The notes below the pieces were generated by a model. The model had not been told where the DNA came from. It ran no database searches and saw nothing but the letters and a program-made list of their open reading frames with translations. From Vespula vulgaris (taxonomy: Eukaryota; Arthropoda; Insecta; Hymenoptera; Vespidae), in the NCBI RefSeq assembly GCF_905475345.1, contig NC_066588.1, positions 10,046,501 to 10,110,500 of the forward strand: DNA of 64,000 bases. The letters run 5' to 3'. Position numbers and translations under genes: made by a program. This document shows, one piece after another, positions 37,201 through 49,500 of the stretch (positions within the stretch are counted from its first letter, which is position 1; each line of letters starts with the position of its first letter).

Positions 37201-39160
37201 TTTCGGAGAAAAAAATTGTTAAAGAAAAATTTTTTTTCCTTTGTTCCCTTTAAACCTTTATAACTCGGCTCCTATTGGTCCGATCTGGACGAAAAAAATA
37301 TGGGCGTAGAGTGCGCGACGAGCCCTTTCCAACGACCCCGGTAAGGTTCTCCTACGTTCTATAGTTTCGGAGAAAAAAATTGTTAAAGAAAAATTTTTTT
37401 TTCCTTTGTTCCCTTTAAACCGTTATAACTCGGCTCCTATTGGTCCGATCTGGGCGGAAAAAATATGGGCGCAGAGGGCGCGGCGAGCCCTTTCAATGAC
37501 CCCGGTCCGGTTCTCCTAGGTGCTATAGTTTCGGAGAAAAAAATTGTTAAAGAAAAATTTTTTTTTCCTTTGTTCCCTTTAAACCGTTATAACTCGGCTC
37601 CTGTTGGCCCGATCTGGACGAAAAAAATATGGGCGTAGAGGGCGCGACGAGCCCTTTCCAACGACCCCGGTCCGGTTCTCCTAGGTGCTATAGTTTCGGA
37701 GAAAGAAATTGTTAAAGAAAAATTTTTTTTTCCTTTGTTCCCTTTAAACCGTTATAACTCGGCTCCTGTTGGCCCGATCTGGACGAAAAAAATATGGGCG
37801 TAGAGGGCGCGACGAGCCCTTTCCAACGACCCCGGTCCGGTTGCTCCAGGTGCTATCGTTTCGGAGAAAAAATTGTTAAATAAAAATATTTTTTTCCTTT
37901 GTTACCTTTAAACCGTTATAACTCGGCTCCTATTGGTCCGATCTGGACGAAGACAATTTGGTCGTAGAGGATGCGAAGAACCCTTTCCAATGACCCCGGT
38001 CCGGTTGCTCTAGGTGCTACGGTGTCGGAGAAAAATATTCTTAAATAAAAATATTCTTTTCCTTTTTTCCCATTAAACAGGTATAACTCGGCTCCTATTG
38101 GTCTCATCTGGACGAAAAAAAAGGTCGTAGAGGACGCGAAGAACCCGTTCCAATGACCCCGGTCCGGTTGCTCCAGGTGCTATCGTTTCGGAGAAAAAAT
38201 TGTTAAATAAAAATATTTTTTTCCTTTGTTACCTTTAAACCGTTATAACTCGGCTCCTATTGGTCCGATCTGGACGAAGACAATATGGTCGTAGAGGATG
38301 CGAGGAACCCTTTCCAATGACCCCGGTCCGGTTGCTCTAGGTGCTACCGTGTTGGAGAAAAATATTCTTAAATAAAAATATTTTTTTCCTTTTTTCCCAT
38401 TAAACAGGTATAACTCGGCTCCTATTGGTCTCATCTGGACGACAAGAATATGGGCGTAGAGGACGCGACGAGCCCTTTCGAATGACCCCGGTCCGGTTCT
38501 CCTAGGTGCTATAGTTTTGGAGAAAAAAATTGTTAAAGAAAAATTTTTTTTTCCTTTGTTCCATTTAAACCGTTATAACTCGGCTCCTGTTGGTCCGATC
38601 TGGACGAAAAAAATTTGGGCGTAGAGGGCGCGACGAGCCCTTTCCAATGACCCCGGTCCGGTTCTCCTAGGTGCTATATGTTTGGAGAAAAAAATTGTTA
38701 AAGAAAAATTTTTTTTTCCTTTGTTCCCTTTAAACCGTTATAACTCGGCTCCTGTTGGTCCGATCTGGACGAAAAAAATATGGGCGTAGAGGGCGCGACG
38801 AGCCATGTCCAATGAGCCCGGTCCGGTACTCCTAGGTGCTATAGTTTCGGAGAAAAAAATTGTTAAATAAAAATATTTTTTTCCTTTGTTACCTTTAAAC
38901 CGTTATAACTCGGCTCCTATTGGTCCGATCTGGACGAAGACAATATGGTCGTAGAGGATGCGAGGAACCCTTTCCAATGACCCCGGTCCGGTTGCTCTAG
39001 GTGCTACCGTGTCGGAGAAAAATATTATTAAATAAAAATATTTTTTTCCTTTGTTACCTTTAAACCGTTATAACTCGGCTCCTATTTGTCCGATCTGGAC
39101 GAAGGCAATATGGTCTTAGAGGATGCGAGGAACCCTTTCCAATGACCCCGGTCCGGTTGC
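34240..39160 (+). repeat. Large segmental duplicate R, first copy (~4.9 kb)
   Basis: This ~30-monomer segment is repeated at 43.92-49.50 kb. The offset is 9679 bp from 34.24 to about 37.6 kb, then 10171 bp at the B+C dimers (37916 and 48087), then 10335 bp at about 38.82 kb. The changes are gains of 492 bp (three monomers) and about 164 bp (one monomer) in the second copy. The segment contains the change from old classes to class A at about 36.8 kb. The match ends at about 39.16 kb, where this copy continues with GTATAGGACG and the other with GTGCTACCGTG. Confidence 0.88.
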
Positions 39161-41305
39161 TCTAGGTGCTATAGTATAGGACGAAAAAATTTGTAAATGA
39201 AAATTTTTTTTACCTTTGTTCCATTTAAACCGTTATAACTGGGCTCCTATTGGTCCGATCTGGATGTAAGAAGCATGTGCGTAGAGGGCGCGACGAGTCC
39301 TTTCCAATTACCGTGGTCTGGTTGCTCTTGGTGCTACAGTTTCGGAGAAAAAAAATGTTCAAGAAAAATTTTTTTTACCTTTGTTCCTTTAAACCGTTAT
39401 AACACGGCTCCTATTGCTCCAATCTGGACGAAAAATATATGGGCGTAGAAGGCGCGACGAGCCATTTCCAATGAACCCGGTCCGGTTGCTCTAGGTGCTA
39501 TCGCTTCGGAGAAAAAATTGTTAAATAAAAATATTTTTTTCCTTTGTTCCCTTTAAACCGTTATAACTTGGCTGCTATTTGTCCGATCTGGACGAAAAAA
39601 TATAGGCGTAGAGGGCGCGACGGTCCCTTTCCAATGACCCTGGTCTGGTTGCTCTAGGTGCTACCGTGTCGGAGAGAAATATTCTTAAATAAAAATATTT
39701 TTTTCCTTTTTTCCCTTTAAACAGGTATAACTCGGCTCCTATTGGTCCCATCAGGACGAGAGATATTTGGGCGTAGAGGGCGCGATGAGCCCTTTCCAAT
39801 GACTCTCGTCCGGTTGCTCTAGGTTCTATAGTTTCGGAGAAAAAAATTGTTAAAGAAAATTTTTTTTTTCCTTCGTTCCTTATAAACCGTTATAACTCGG
39901 TTCCTCTTGGTCCGATCTGAACGAATAATATGGGCGTAGAGGGCGCGACGAGCCCTTTCCGATGACCCCGTTACGGTTGCTCTGGGTCCTATAGTTTCGG
40001 AGAAGAAAATTGTTAAAAAAAAATTTATTTTCCATTGTTCCCTTTAAACCGTTATGATTCGGCTCCTATTGGTCCAATCTGGTCGAATGAAATACGGTCG
40101 TAGAGGGCGCGAGGAACCCTTTCCAATGACCCCGGTGCGGTAACTCTAGGTGCCGCCGTTTCGGAGAAAAAAATTGATAACTAAAAATATTTTTTCCTTT
40201 GTTCCCTTTAAACCGTTATAACTCGGCTCCTATTCGTCCGATCTGGACGAAAAAATATGGTCGTAGAGGGCTCGAAGAACCCTTTTCAATGACCCTGGTC
40301 CGGTTGCTCTTGGTCCTGCAGTTTCGGAGAAAAAAAATGTTCAAGAAAAATTTTTTTTACCTTTGTTCCATTTAAACCGTTATAACACGGCTCCTATTGT
40401 TCCGATCTGGACGAAAAAATATGGTCGTAGAGGGCGCAAAGAACCCTTTCCAATGACCCCGGTCCGCTTGCTCTAGGCGCTACAGTTTCGGAGAAAAAAA
40501 TTCTTAAATAAATATATTTTTTTCCTTTTTTCCCTTTAAACAGGTATAACTCGGCTCCTATTGGTCCGATCTGGACGAAGAAAATATGGTTGCAGAGGGT
40601 GTGAAGAACCCTTTCCAATGACCCCGGTCCGGTTGCTTTAGGTGCTACCGTGTCGGAGAAAAATATTCTTAAATAAAAATATTTTTTTCCTTTTTTCCCT
40701 TTAAACAGGTATAACTCGGCTCCTATTGGTCCCATCTGGACGAGAGATATTTGGGCGTAGTGGGCGCGATGAGCCCTTTCCAATGACTCTCGTCCGGTTG
40801 CTCTAGGTGCTATAGTTTCGGAGAAAAAAATTGTTAAAAAAAAATTTTTTTTCCTTTGTTCCCTTTAAACAGTTATAACTCGGCTCCTATTGGTTCGATC
40901 TGGACGAAAAAAAAGGTCGTAGAGGGCGCGAAGGACCCGTTCCAATGAACACGGTCCGGTTGCTCTAGGTGCTATCGTTTCGGAGAAAAAATTGTTAAAT
41001 ATAAATATTTTTTTCCTTTGTTCCCTTTGAACAGTTATAACTGGGCTCTTATTGGCCCGATCTGGACGAAAAAAATATTGTCGTAGAGTCGGCGAAGAAC
41101 CCTTACCAATGACCCCGGTCCGGTTGCTCTAGGCGCTATCGTTTCGGAGAAAAAATAATTAAATAAAAATATTTTTTTCCATTGTTCCCTTTAAACCATT
41201 ATAACTCGGCTTCTATTGGTCCGATCTGGACGAATATTATGGGCGTAGAGGGCGAGACGAGCCCTTTCCGATGACCCCGTTACGGTTGCTCTAGGTGCTA
41301 TAGTT
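39160..41305 (+). repeat. Old-class block with partial first copy of the 2293-bp repeat
   Basis: The stretch 39.17-39.55 kb matches 33.42-33.8 kb (offset about 5753 bp). From about 39.66 kb the sequence matches 41.95 kb onward at an offset of 2293 bp, giving a partial first copy of the 14-monomer repeat. The D unit near 39.26 kb belongs to the older layer. Confidence 0.83.
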
Positions 41306-43598
41306 TCGGAGAAAAACAATGTTCAAGAAAATTTTTTTTTTCCTTCGTTCCTTATAAACCGTTATAACTCGGTTCCTCTTGGTCCGATCTGGTCGAATAA
41401 TATGGGCGTAGAGGGCGCGACGAGCCCTTTCCGATGACCCCGTTACGGTTGCTCTGGGTCCTATAGTTTCGGAGAAGAAAATTGTTAAAAAAAAATTTAT
41501 TTTCCATTGTTCCCTTTAAACCGTTATGATTCGGCTCCTATTGGTCCAATCTGGACGAAAAAATATAGGCGTAGAGGGCGCGACGGTCCCTTTCCAATGA
41601 CCCTGGTCTGGTTGCTCTAGGTGCTATCGTTTCGGAGAAAAAATTGTTAAATAAAAATATTTTTTTCCTTTGTTCCCTTTAAATCGTTATAACTCGGCTC
41701 CTATTGGTCCGCTCTGAACGAAAAAAATATGGTCGTAAAGGATGCGAAGAACCCTTTCCAACGACCCCGGTCCGGTTGCTCTAGGCGCTGCAGTTTCGGA
41801 GAAAAAAATTCTTAAATAAATATATTTTTTTCCTTTTTTCCCTTTAAACAGGTATAACTCGGCTCCTATTGGTCCGATCTGGACGAAAAAAATATGGTTG
41901 CAGAGGGTGTGAAGAACCCTTTCCAATGACCCCGGTCCAGTTGCTCTAGGTGCTACCGTGTCGGAGAGAAATATTCTTAAATAAAAATATTTTTTTCCTT
42001 TTTTCCCTTTAAACAGGTATAACTCGGCTCCTATTGGTCCCATCAGGACGAGAGATATTTGGGCGTAGAGGGCGCGATGAGCCCTTTCCAATGACTCTCG
42101 TCCGGTTGCTCTAGGTTCTATAGTTTCGGAGAAAAAAATTGTTAAAGAAAATTTTTTTTTTCCTTCGTTCCTTATAAACCGTTATAACTCGGTTCCTCTT
42201 GGTCCGATCTGGACGAATAATATGGGCGTAGAGGGCGCGACGAGCCCTTTCCGATGACCCCGTTACGGTTGCTCTGGGTCCTATAGTTTCGGAGAAGAAA
42301 ATTGTTAAAAAAAAATTTATTTTCCATTGTTCCCTTTAAACCGTTATGATTCGGCTCCTATTGGTCCAATCTGGACGAATGAAATACGGTCGTAGAGGGC
42401 GCGAGGAACCCTTTCCAAATGACCCCGGTGCGGTAACTCTAGGTGCCGCCGTTTCGGAGAAAAAAATTGATAACTAAAAATATTTTTTCCTTTGTTCCCT
42501 TTAAACCGTTATAACTCGGCTCCTATTCGTCCGATCTGGACGAAAAAATATGGTCGTAGAGGGCTCGAAGAACCCTTTTCAATGACCCTGGTCCGGTTGC
42601 TCTTGGTCCTGCAGTTTCGGAGAAAAAAAATGTTCAAGAAAAATTTTTTTTACCTTTGTTCCATTTAAACCGTTATAACACGGCTCCTATTGTTCCGATC
42701 TGGACGAAAAAATATGGTCGTAGAGGGCGCAAAGAACCCTTTCCAATGACCCCGGTCCGCTTGCTCTAGGCGCTACAGTTTCGGAGAAAAAAATTCTTAA
42801 ATAAATATATTTTTTTCCTTTTTTCCCTTTAAACAGGTATAACTCGGCTCCTATTGGTCCGATCTGGACGAAGAAAATATGGTTGCAGAGGGTGTGAAGA
42901 ACCCTTTCCAATGACCCCGGTCCGGTTGCTTTAGGTGCTACCGTGTCGGAGAAAAATATTCTTAAATAAAAATATTTTTTTCCTTTTTTCCCTTTAAACA
43001 GGTATAACTCGGCTCCTATTGGTCCCATCTGGACGAGAGATATTTGGGCGTAGTGGGCGCGATGAGCCCTTTCCAATGACTCTCGTCCGGTTGCTCTAGG
43101 TGCTATAGTTTCGGAGAAAAAAATTGTTAAAAAAAAATTTTTTTTCCTTTGTTCCCTTTAAACAGTTATAACTCGGCTCCTATTGGTTCGATCTGGACGA
43201 AAAAAAAGGTCGTAGAGGGCGCGAAGGACCCGTTCCAATGAACACGGTCCGGTTGCTCTAGGTGCTATCGTTTCGGAGAAAAAATTGTTAAATATAAATA
43301 TTTTTTTCCTTTGTTCCCTTTGAACAGTTATAACTGGGCTCTTATTGGCCCGATCTGGACGAAAAAAATATTGTCGTAGAGTCGGCGAAGAACCCTTACC
43401 AATGACCCCGGTCCGGTTGCTCTAGGCGCTATCGTTTCGGAGAAAAAATAATTAAATAAAAATATTTTTTTCCATTGTTCCCTTTAAACCATTATAACTC
43501 GGCTTCTATTGGTCCGATCTGGACGAATATTATGGGCGTAGAGGGCGAGACGAGCCCTTTCCGATGACCCCGTTACGGTTGCTCTAGGTGCTATAGTT
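41306..43598 (+). repeat. 14-monomer higher-order repeat, 2293 bp, full copy
   Basis: The unit begins at GGAGAAAAACAATGTTCAAG followed by a long T-run, a mark found at about 41307 and 43600. Within it, CAGGTATAAC units with TTCTTAAATAAA and GGTTGCAGAGGGTGTG recur. All landmarks compared with the next copy are exactly 2293 bp away (41687/43980, 42687/44980). The average monomer is 163.8 bp. The same sequence, without the junction mark, is present at 34.24-36.2 kb at an offset of 7386 bp. Confidence 0.9.
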
Positions 43599-45890
43599 TC
43601 GGAGAAAAACAATGTTCAAGAAAATTTTTTTTTTCCTTCGTTCCTTATAAACCGTTATAACTCGGTTCCTCTTGGTCCGATCTGGTCGAATAATATGGGC
43701 GTAGAGGGCGCGACGAGCCCTTTCCGATGACCCCGTTACGGTTGCTCTGGGTCCTATAGTTTCGGAGAAGAAAATTGTTAAAAAAAAATTTATTTTCCAT
43801 TGTTCCCTTTAAACCGTTATGATTCGGCTCCTATTGGTCCAATCTGGACGAAAAAATATAGGCGTAGAGGGCGCGACGGTCCCTTTCCAATGACCCTGGT
43901 CTGGTTGCTCTAGGTGCTATCGTTTCGGAGAAAAAATTGTTAAATAAAAATATTTTTTTCCTTTGTTCCCTTTAAATCGTTATAACTCGGCTCCTATTGG
44001 TCCGCTCTGAACGAAAAAAATATGGTCGTAAAGGATGCGAAGAACCCTTTCCAACGACCCCGGTCCGGTTGCTCTAGGCGCTGCAGTTTCGGAGAAAAAA
44101 ATTCTTAAATAAATATATTTTTTTCCTTTTTTCCCTTTAAACAGGTATAACTCGGCTCCTATTGGTCCGATCTGGACGAAAAAAATATGGTTGCAGAGGG
44201 TGTGAAGAACCCTTTCCAATGACCCCGGTCCAGTTGCTCTAGGTGCTACCGTGTCGGAGAGAAATATTCTTAAATAAAAATATTTTTTTCCTTTTTTCCC
44301 TTTAAACAGGTATAACTCGGCTCCTATTGGTCCCATCAGGACGAGAGATATTTGGGCGTAGAGGGCGCGATGAGCCCTTTCCAATGACTCTCGTCCGGTT
44401 GCTCTAGGTTCTATAGTTTCGGAGAAAAAAATTGTTAAAGAAAATTTTTTTTTTCCTTCGTTCCTTATAAACCGTTATAACTCGGTTCCTCTTGGTCCGA
44501 TCTGGACGAATAATATGGGCGTAGAGGGCGCGACGAGCCCTTTCCGATGACCCCGTTACGGTTGCTCTGGGTCCTATAGTTTCGGAGAAGAAAATTGTTA
44601 AAAAAAAATTTATTTTCCATTGTTCCCTTTAAACCGTTATGATTCGGCTCCTATTGGTCCAATCTGGACGAATGAAATACGGTCGTAGAGGGCGCGAGGA
44701 ACCCTTTCCAAATGACCCCGGTGCGGTAACTCTAGGTGCCGCCGTTTCGGAGAAAAAAATTGATAACTAAAAATATTTTTTCCTTTGTTCCCTTTAAACC
44801 GTTATAACTCGGCTCCTATTCGTCCGATCTGGACGAAAAAATATGGTCGTAGAGGGCTCGAAGAACCCTTTTCAATGACCCTGGTCCGGTTGCTCTTGGT
44901 CCTGCAGTTTCGGAGAAAAAAAATGTTCAAGAAAAATTTTTTTTACCTTTGTTCCATTTAAACCGTTATAACACGGCTCCTATTGTTCCGATCTGTACGA
45001 AAAAATATGGTCGTAGAGGGCGCAAAGAACCCTTTCCAATGACCCCGGTCCGCTTGCTCTAGGCGCTACAGTTTCGGAGAAAACAATTCTTAAATAAATA
45101 TATTTTTTTCCTTTTTTCCCTTTAAACAGGTATAACTCGGCTGCTATTGGTCCGATCTGGACGATGAAAATATGGTTGCAGAGGGTGTGAAGAACCCTTT
45201 CCAATGACCCCGGTCCGGTTGCTTTGGGTGCTACCGTGTCGGAGAAAAATATTCTTAAATAAAAATATTTTTTTCCTTTTTTCCCTTTAAACAGGTATAA
45301 CTCGGCTCCTATTGGTCCCATCTGGACGAGAGATATTTGGGCGTAGTGGGCGCGATGAGCCCTTTCCAATGACTCTCGTCCGGTTGCTCTAGGTGCTATA
45401 GTTTCGGAGAAAAAAATTGTTAAAAAAAAATTTTTTTTCCTTTGTTCCCTTTAAACAGTTATAACTCGGCTCCTATTGGTTCGATCTGGACGAAAAAAAA
45501 GGTCGTAGAGGGCGCGAAGAACCCGTTCCAATGAACACGGTCCGGTTGCTCTAGGTGCTATCGTTTCGGAGAAAAAATTGTTAAATATAAATATTTTTTT
45601 CCTTTGTTCCCTTTGAACAGTTATAACTGGGCTCTTATTGGCCCGATCTGGACGAAAAAAATATTGTCGTAGAGGCGGCGAAGAACCCTTACCAATGACC
45701 CCGGTCCGGTTGCTCTAGGCGCTATCGTTTCGGAGAAAAAATAATTAAATAAAAATATTTTTTTCCATTGTTCCCTTTAAACCGTTATAACTCGGCTTCT
45801 ATTGGTCCGATCTGGACGAATATTATGGGCGTAGAGGGCGCGACGAGCCCTTTCCGATGACCACGTTACGGTTGCTCTAGGTGCTATAGT
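43599..45890 (+). repeat. 14-monomer higher-order repeat, 2293 bp, last copy
   Basis: This is the rightmost 2293-bp copy. In detail it is closer to 34.3-36.2 kb than to its tandem neighbour in places. For example, GATCTGTACG (near 44993), GAAAACAATTC (near 45078) and GACGATGAAAATATGG are shared with about 35.31-35.5 kb and absent from the copies near 40.4 and 42.7 kb. From 45.89 kb the sequence continues as the partner of 36.2 kb onward. Confidence 0.87.
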
Positions 45891-48800
45891 TTCGGAGAAG
45901 AAAATTGTTAAAGAAAAATTTTTTTTCCATTGTTTCCTTTAAACCGTTATAATTCGGCTCCTGTTGGTCCAATCTGGACGAAAAAAATAAGGTCGTAGAG
46001 GGCGCGAAGAACTATTTCCAGTGACCCCGGTGAGGTTGCTCTTGGTGCTTCCGTTTCGGAGAAAAAAATTGTTAAATGAAAATACTTTTTTCCTTTGTTC
46101 CCTTTAATCCGTTATTACTCGGCTCCTATTAGTCCGATCTAGATGCAAAAAACATGTGCGTAGAGGGCGCGACGAGTCCTTTTCAATGACCGTGGTCCGG
46201 TTGCTCTTGGTGCTACAGTTTCGGAGAAAAAAAAATGTTCAAGAAAAATTTTTTTTACTTTTGTTCCATTTAAACCGTTATAACACGGCACCTATTGTTC
46301 CGATCTGGACGAAAAAAATTTTGGAGTAGAAGGCGCGACGATCCCTTTCCAATGACCCTGGTCCGGTTGCACTAGGTGCTATAGTTTCGGACAAAAAAAT
46401 TGTTAAAGAAAAATTTTTTTTTCCTTTGTTCCCTTTAAACCGTTATAACTGGGCTCCTATTGGTCCGATCTGGACGAAAAAAATATGGGCGTAGAGGGCG
46501 CGACGAGCCCGTTCCAATAACCCCGGTCCGGTTCTCCTAGGTGCTATAGTTTCGGAGAAAAAAATTGTTAAAGAAAAATTTTTTTTTCCTTTGTTCCCTT
46601 TAAACCGTTATAACTCGGTTCCTGTTTGTCCGATCTGGACGAAAAAAATATGGGCGTAGAGGGCGCGACGAGCCCTTTCCAACGACCCCGGTCGAGTTCT
46701 CCTAGGTGCTATAGTTTCGGAGAAAAAAATTGTTAAAGAAAAATTTTTTTTTCCTTTGTTCCCTTTAAACCGTTATAACTCGGCTCCTGTTTGTCCGATC
46801 TGGACGAAAAAAATATGGGCGTAGAGGGCGCGACGAGCCATTTCCAATGAGCCCGGTCCGGTTCTCCTAGGTGCTATAGTTTCGGAGAAAAAAATTGTTA
46901 AAGAAAAATTTTTTTTCCATTGTTCCCTTTAAACCTTTATAACTCGGCTCCTATTGGTCCGATCTGGACGAAAAAAATATGGGCGTAGAGTGCGCGACGA
47001 GCCCTTTCCAACGACCCCGGTAAGGTTCTCCTACGTTCTATAGTTTCGGAGAAAAAAATTGTTAAAGAAAAATTTTTTTTTCCTTTGTTCCCTTTAAACC
47101 GTTATAACTCGGCTCCTATTGGTCCGATCTGGGCGGAAAAAATATGGGCGCAGAGGGCGCGGCGAGCCCTTTCAATGACCCCGGTCCGGTTCTCCTAGGT
47201 GCTATAGTTTCGGAGAAAAAAATTGTTAAAGAAAAATTTTTTTTTCCTTTGTTCCCTTTAAACCGTTATAACTCGGCTCCTGTTGGCCCGATCTGGACGA
47301 AAAAAATATGGGCGTAGAGGGCGCGACGAGCCCTTTCCAACGACCCCGGTCCGGTTCTCCTAGGTGCTATAGTTTCGGAGAAAAAAATTGTTAAAGAAAA
47401 ATTTTTTTTTCCTTTGTTCCCTTTAAACCGTTATAACTCGGCTCCTGTTGGCCCGATCTGGGCGGAAAAAATATGGGCGCAGAGGGCGCGGCGAGCCCTT
47501 TCAATGACCCCGGTCCGGTTCTCCTAGGTGCTATAGTTTCGGAGAAAAAAATTGTTAAAGAAAAATTTTTTTTCCTTTGTTCCCTTTAAACCTTTATAAC
47601 TCGGCTCCTATTGGTCCGATCTGGACGAAAAAAATATGGGCGTAGAGTGCGCGACGAGCCCTTTCCAACGACCCCGGTAAGGTTCTCCTACGTTCTATAG
47701 TTTCGGAGAAAAAAATTGTTAAAGAAAAATTTTTTTTTCCTTTGTTCCCTTTAAACCGTTATAACTCGGCTCCTATTGGTCCGATCTGGGCGGAAAAAAT
47801 ATGGGCGCAGAGGGCGCGGCGAGCCCTTTCAATGACCCCGGTCCGGTTCTCCTAGGTGCTATAGTTTCGGAGAAAAAAATTGTTAAAGAAAAATTTTTTT
47901 TTCCTTTGTTCCCTTTAAACCGTTATAACTCGGCTCCTGTTGGCCCGATCTGGACGAAAAAAATATGGGCGTAGAGGGCGCGACGAGCCCTTTCCAACGA
48001 CCCCGGTCCGGTTGCTCCAGGTGCTATCGTTTCGGAGAAAAAATTGTTAAATAAAATTATTTTTTTCCTTTGTTACCTTTAAACCGTTATAACTCGGCTC
48101 CTATTGGTCCGATCTGGACGAAGACAATTTGGTCGTAGAGGATGCGAAGAACCCTTTCCAATGACCCCGGTCCGGTTGCTCTAGGTGCTACCGTGTCGGA
48201 GAAAAATATTCTTAAATAAAAATATTCTTTTCCTTTTTTCCCATTAAACAGGTATAACTCGGCTCCTATTGGTCTCATCTGGACGAAAAAAACGGTCGTA
48301 GAGGACGCGAAGAACCCGTTCCAATGACCCCGGTCCGGTTGCTCCAGGTGCTATCGTTTCGGAGAAAAAATTGTTAAATAAAAATATTTTTTTCCTTTGT
48401 TACCTTTAAACCGTTATAACTCGGCTCCTATTGGTCCGATCTGGACGAAGACAATATGGTCGTAGAGGATGCGAGGAACCCTTTCCAATGACCCCGGTTC
48501 GGTTGCTCTAGGTGCTACCGTGTTGGAGAAAAATATTCTTAAATAAAAATATTTTTTTCCTTTTTTCCCATTAAACAGGTATAACTCGGCTCCTATTGGT
48601 CTCATCTGGACGACAAGAATATGGGCGTAGAGGACGCGACGAGCCCTTTCGAATGACCCCGGTCCGGTTCTCCTAGGTGCTATAGTTTTGGAGAAAAAAA
48701 TTGTTAAAGAAAAATTTTTTTTTCCTTTGTTCCCTTTAAACCGTTATAACTCGGCTCCTGTTGGTCCGATCTGGACGAAAAAAATTTGGGCGTAGAGGGC

Positions 48801-49500
48801 GCGACGAGCCCTTTCCAATGACCCCGATACGGTTCTCCGAGGTGCTATAGTTTCGGAGAAAAAAATTGTTAAAGAAAAATTTTTTTTTCCTTTGTCCCTT
48901 TAAACCGTTATAACTCGGCTCCAATTGGTCCAATCTGGACGAAAAAAATATGGGCGTAGAGGGCGCGACGAGCCCTTTCGAATGATCCCGGTCCGGTTCT
49001 CCTAGGTGCTATATGTTTGGAGAAAAAAATTGTTAAAGAAAAATTTTTTTTTCCTTTGTTCCCTTTAAACCGTTATAACTCGGCTCCTGTTGGTCCGATC
49101 TGGACGAAAAAAATTTGGGCGTAGAGGGCGCGACGAGCCATGTCCAATGAGCCCGGTCCGGTACTCCTAGGTGCTATAGTTTCGGAGAAAAAAATTGTTA
49201 AATAAAAATATTTTTTTCCTTTGTTACCTTTAAACCGTTATAACTCGGCTCCTATTGGTCCGATCTGGACGAAGACAATATGGTCGTAGAGGATGCGAGG
49301 AACCCTTTCCAACGACCCCGGTCCGGTTGCTCTAGGTGCTACCGTGTCGGAGAAAAATATTCTTAAATAAAAATATTTTTTTCCTTTGTTACCTTTAAAC
49401 CGTTATAACTCGGCTCCTATTGGTCCGATCTGGACGAAGACAATATGGTCTTAGAGGATGCGAGGAACCCATTCCAATGACCCCGGTCCGGTTGCTCTAG
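43920..49500 (+). repeat. Large segmental duplicate R, second copy (~5.6 kb)
   Basis: Partner of 34.24-39.16 kb. It is longer by three monomers at about 47.4-47.9 kb and by one monomer at about 48.8-48.96 kb. The start overlaps the last 2293-bp unit, so the tandem 2293-bp expansion probably arose between, or at the edge of, the two R copies. Confidence 0.87.
47420..47585 (+). repeat. Hybrid class A monomer at an exchange junction
   Basis: This unit starts with CTGTTGGCCCGATCTGG, the mark of the type here called r (seen at 47280 and 37600). It then continues with GGCGGAAAAAATATGGGCGC and the short GCCCTTTCAATGACC, the marks of type q (seen at 47135 and 37450). In the first R copy the order is p-q-r-r; here it is p-q-r-(r/q)-p-q-r. 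The change of type within one monomer is what an unequal exchange inside the r and q units would leave. Confidence 0.82.

Noticed and set aside
43291..43301. Match to the budding-yeast ARS core (minus strand of TAAATATAAAT units, also near 8.58, 9.89, 11.19, 35.9 and 45.58 kb)
   Set aside because: The 11-base match is real but weak evidence in A/T-rich DNA, and nothing else suggests a budding yeast.
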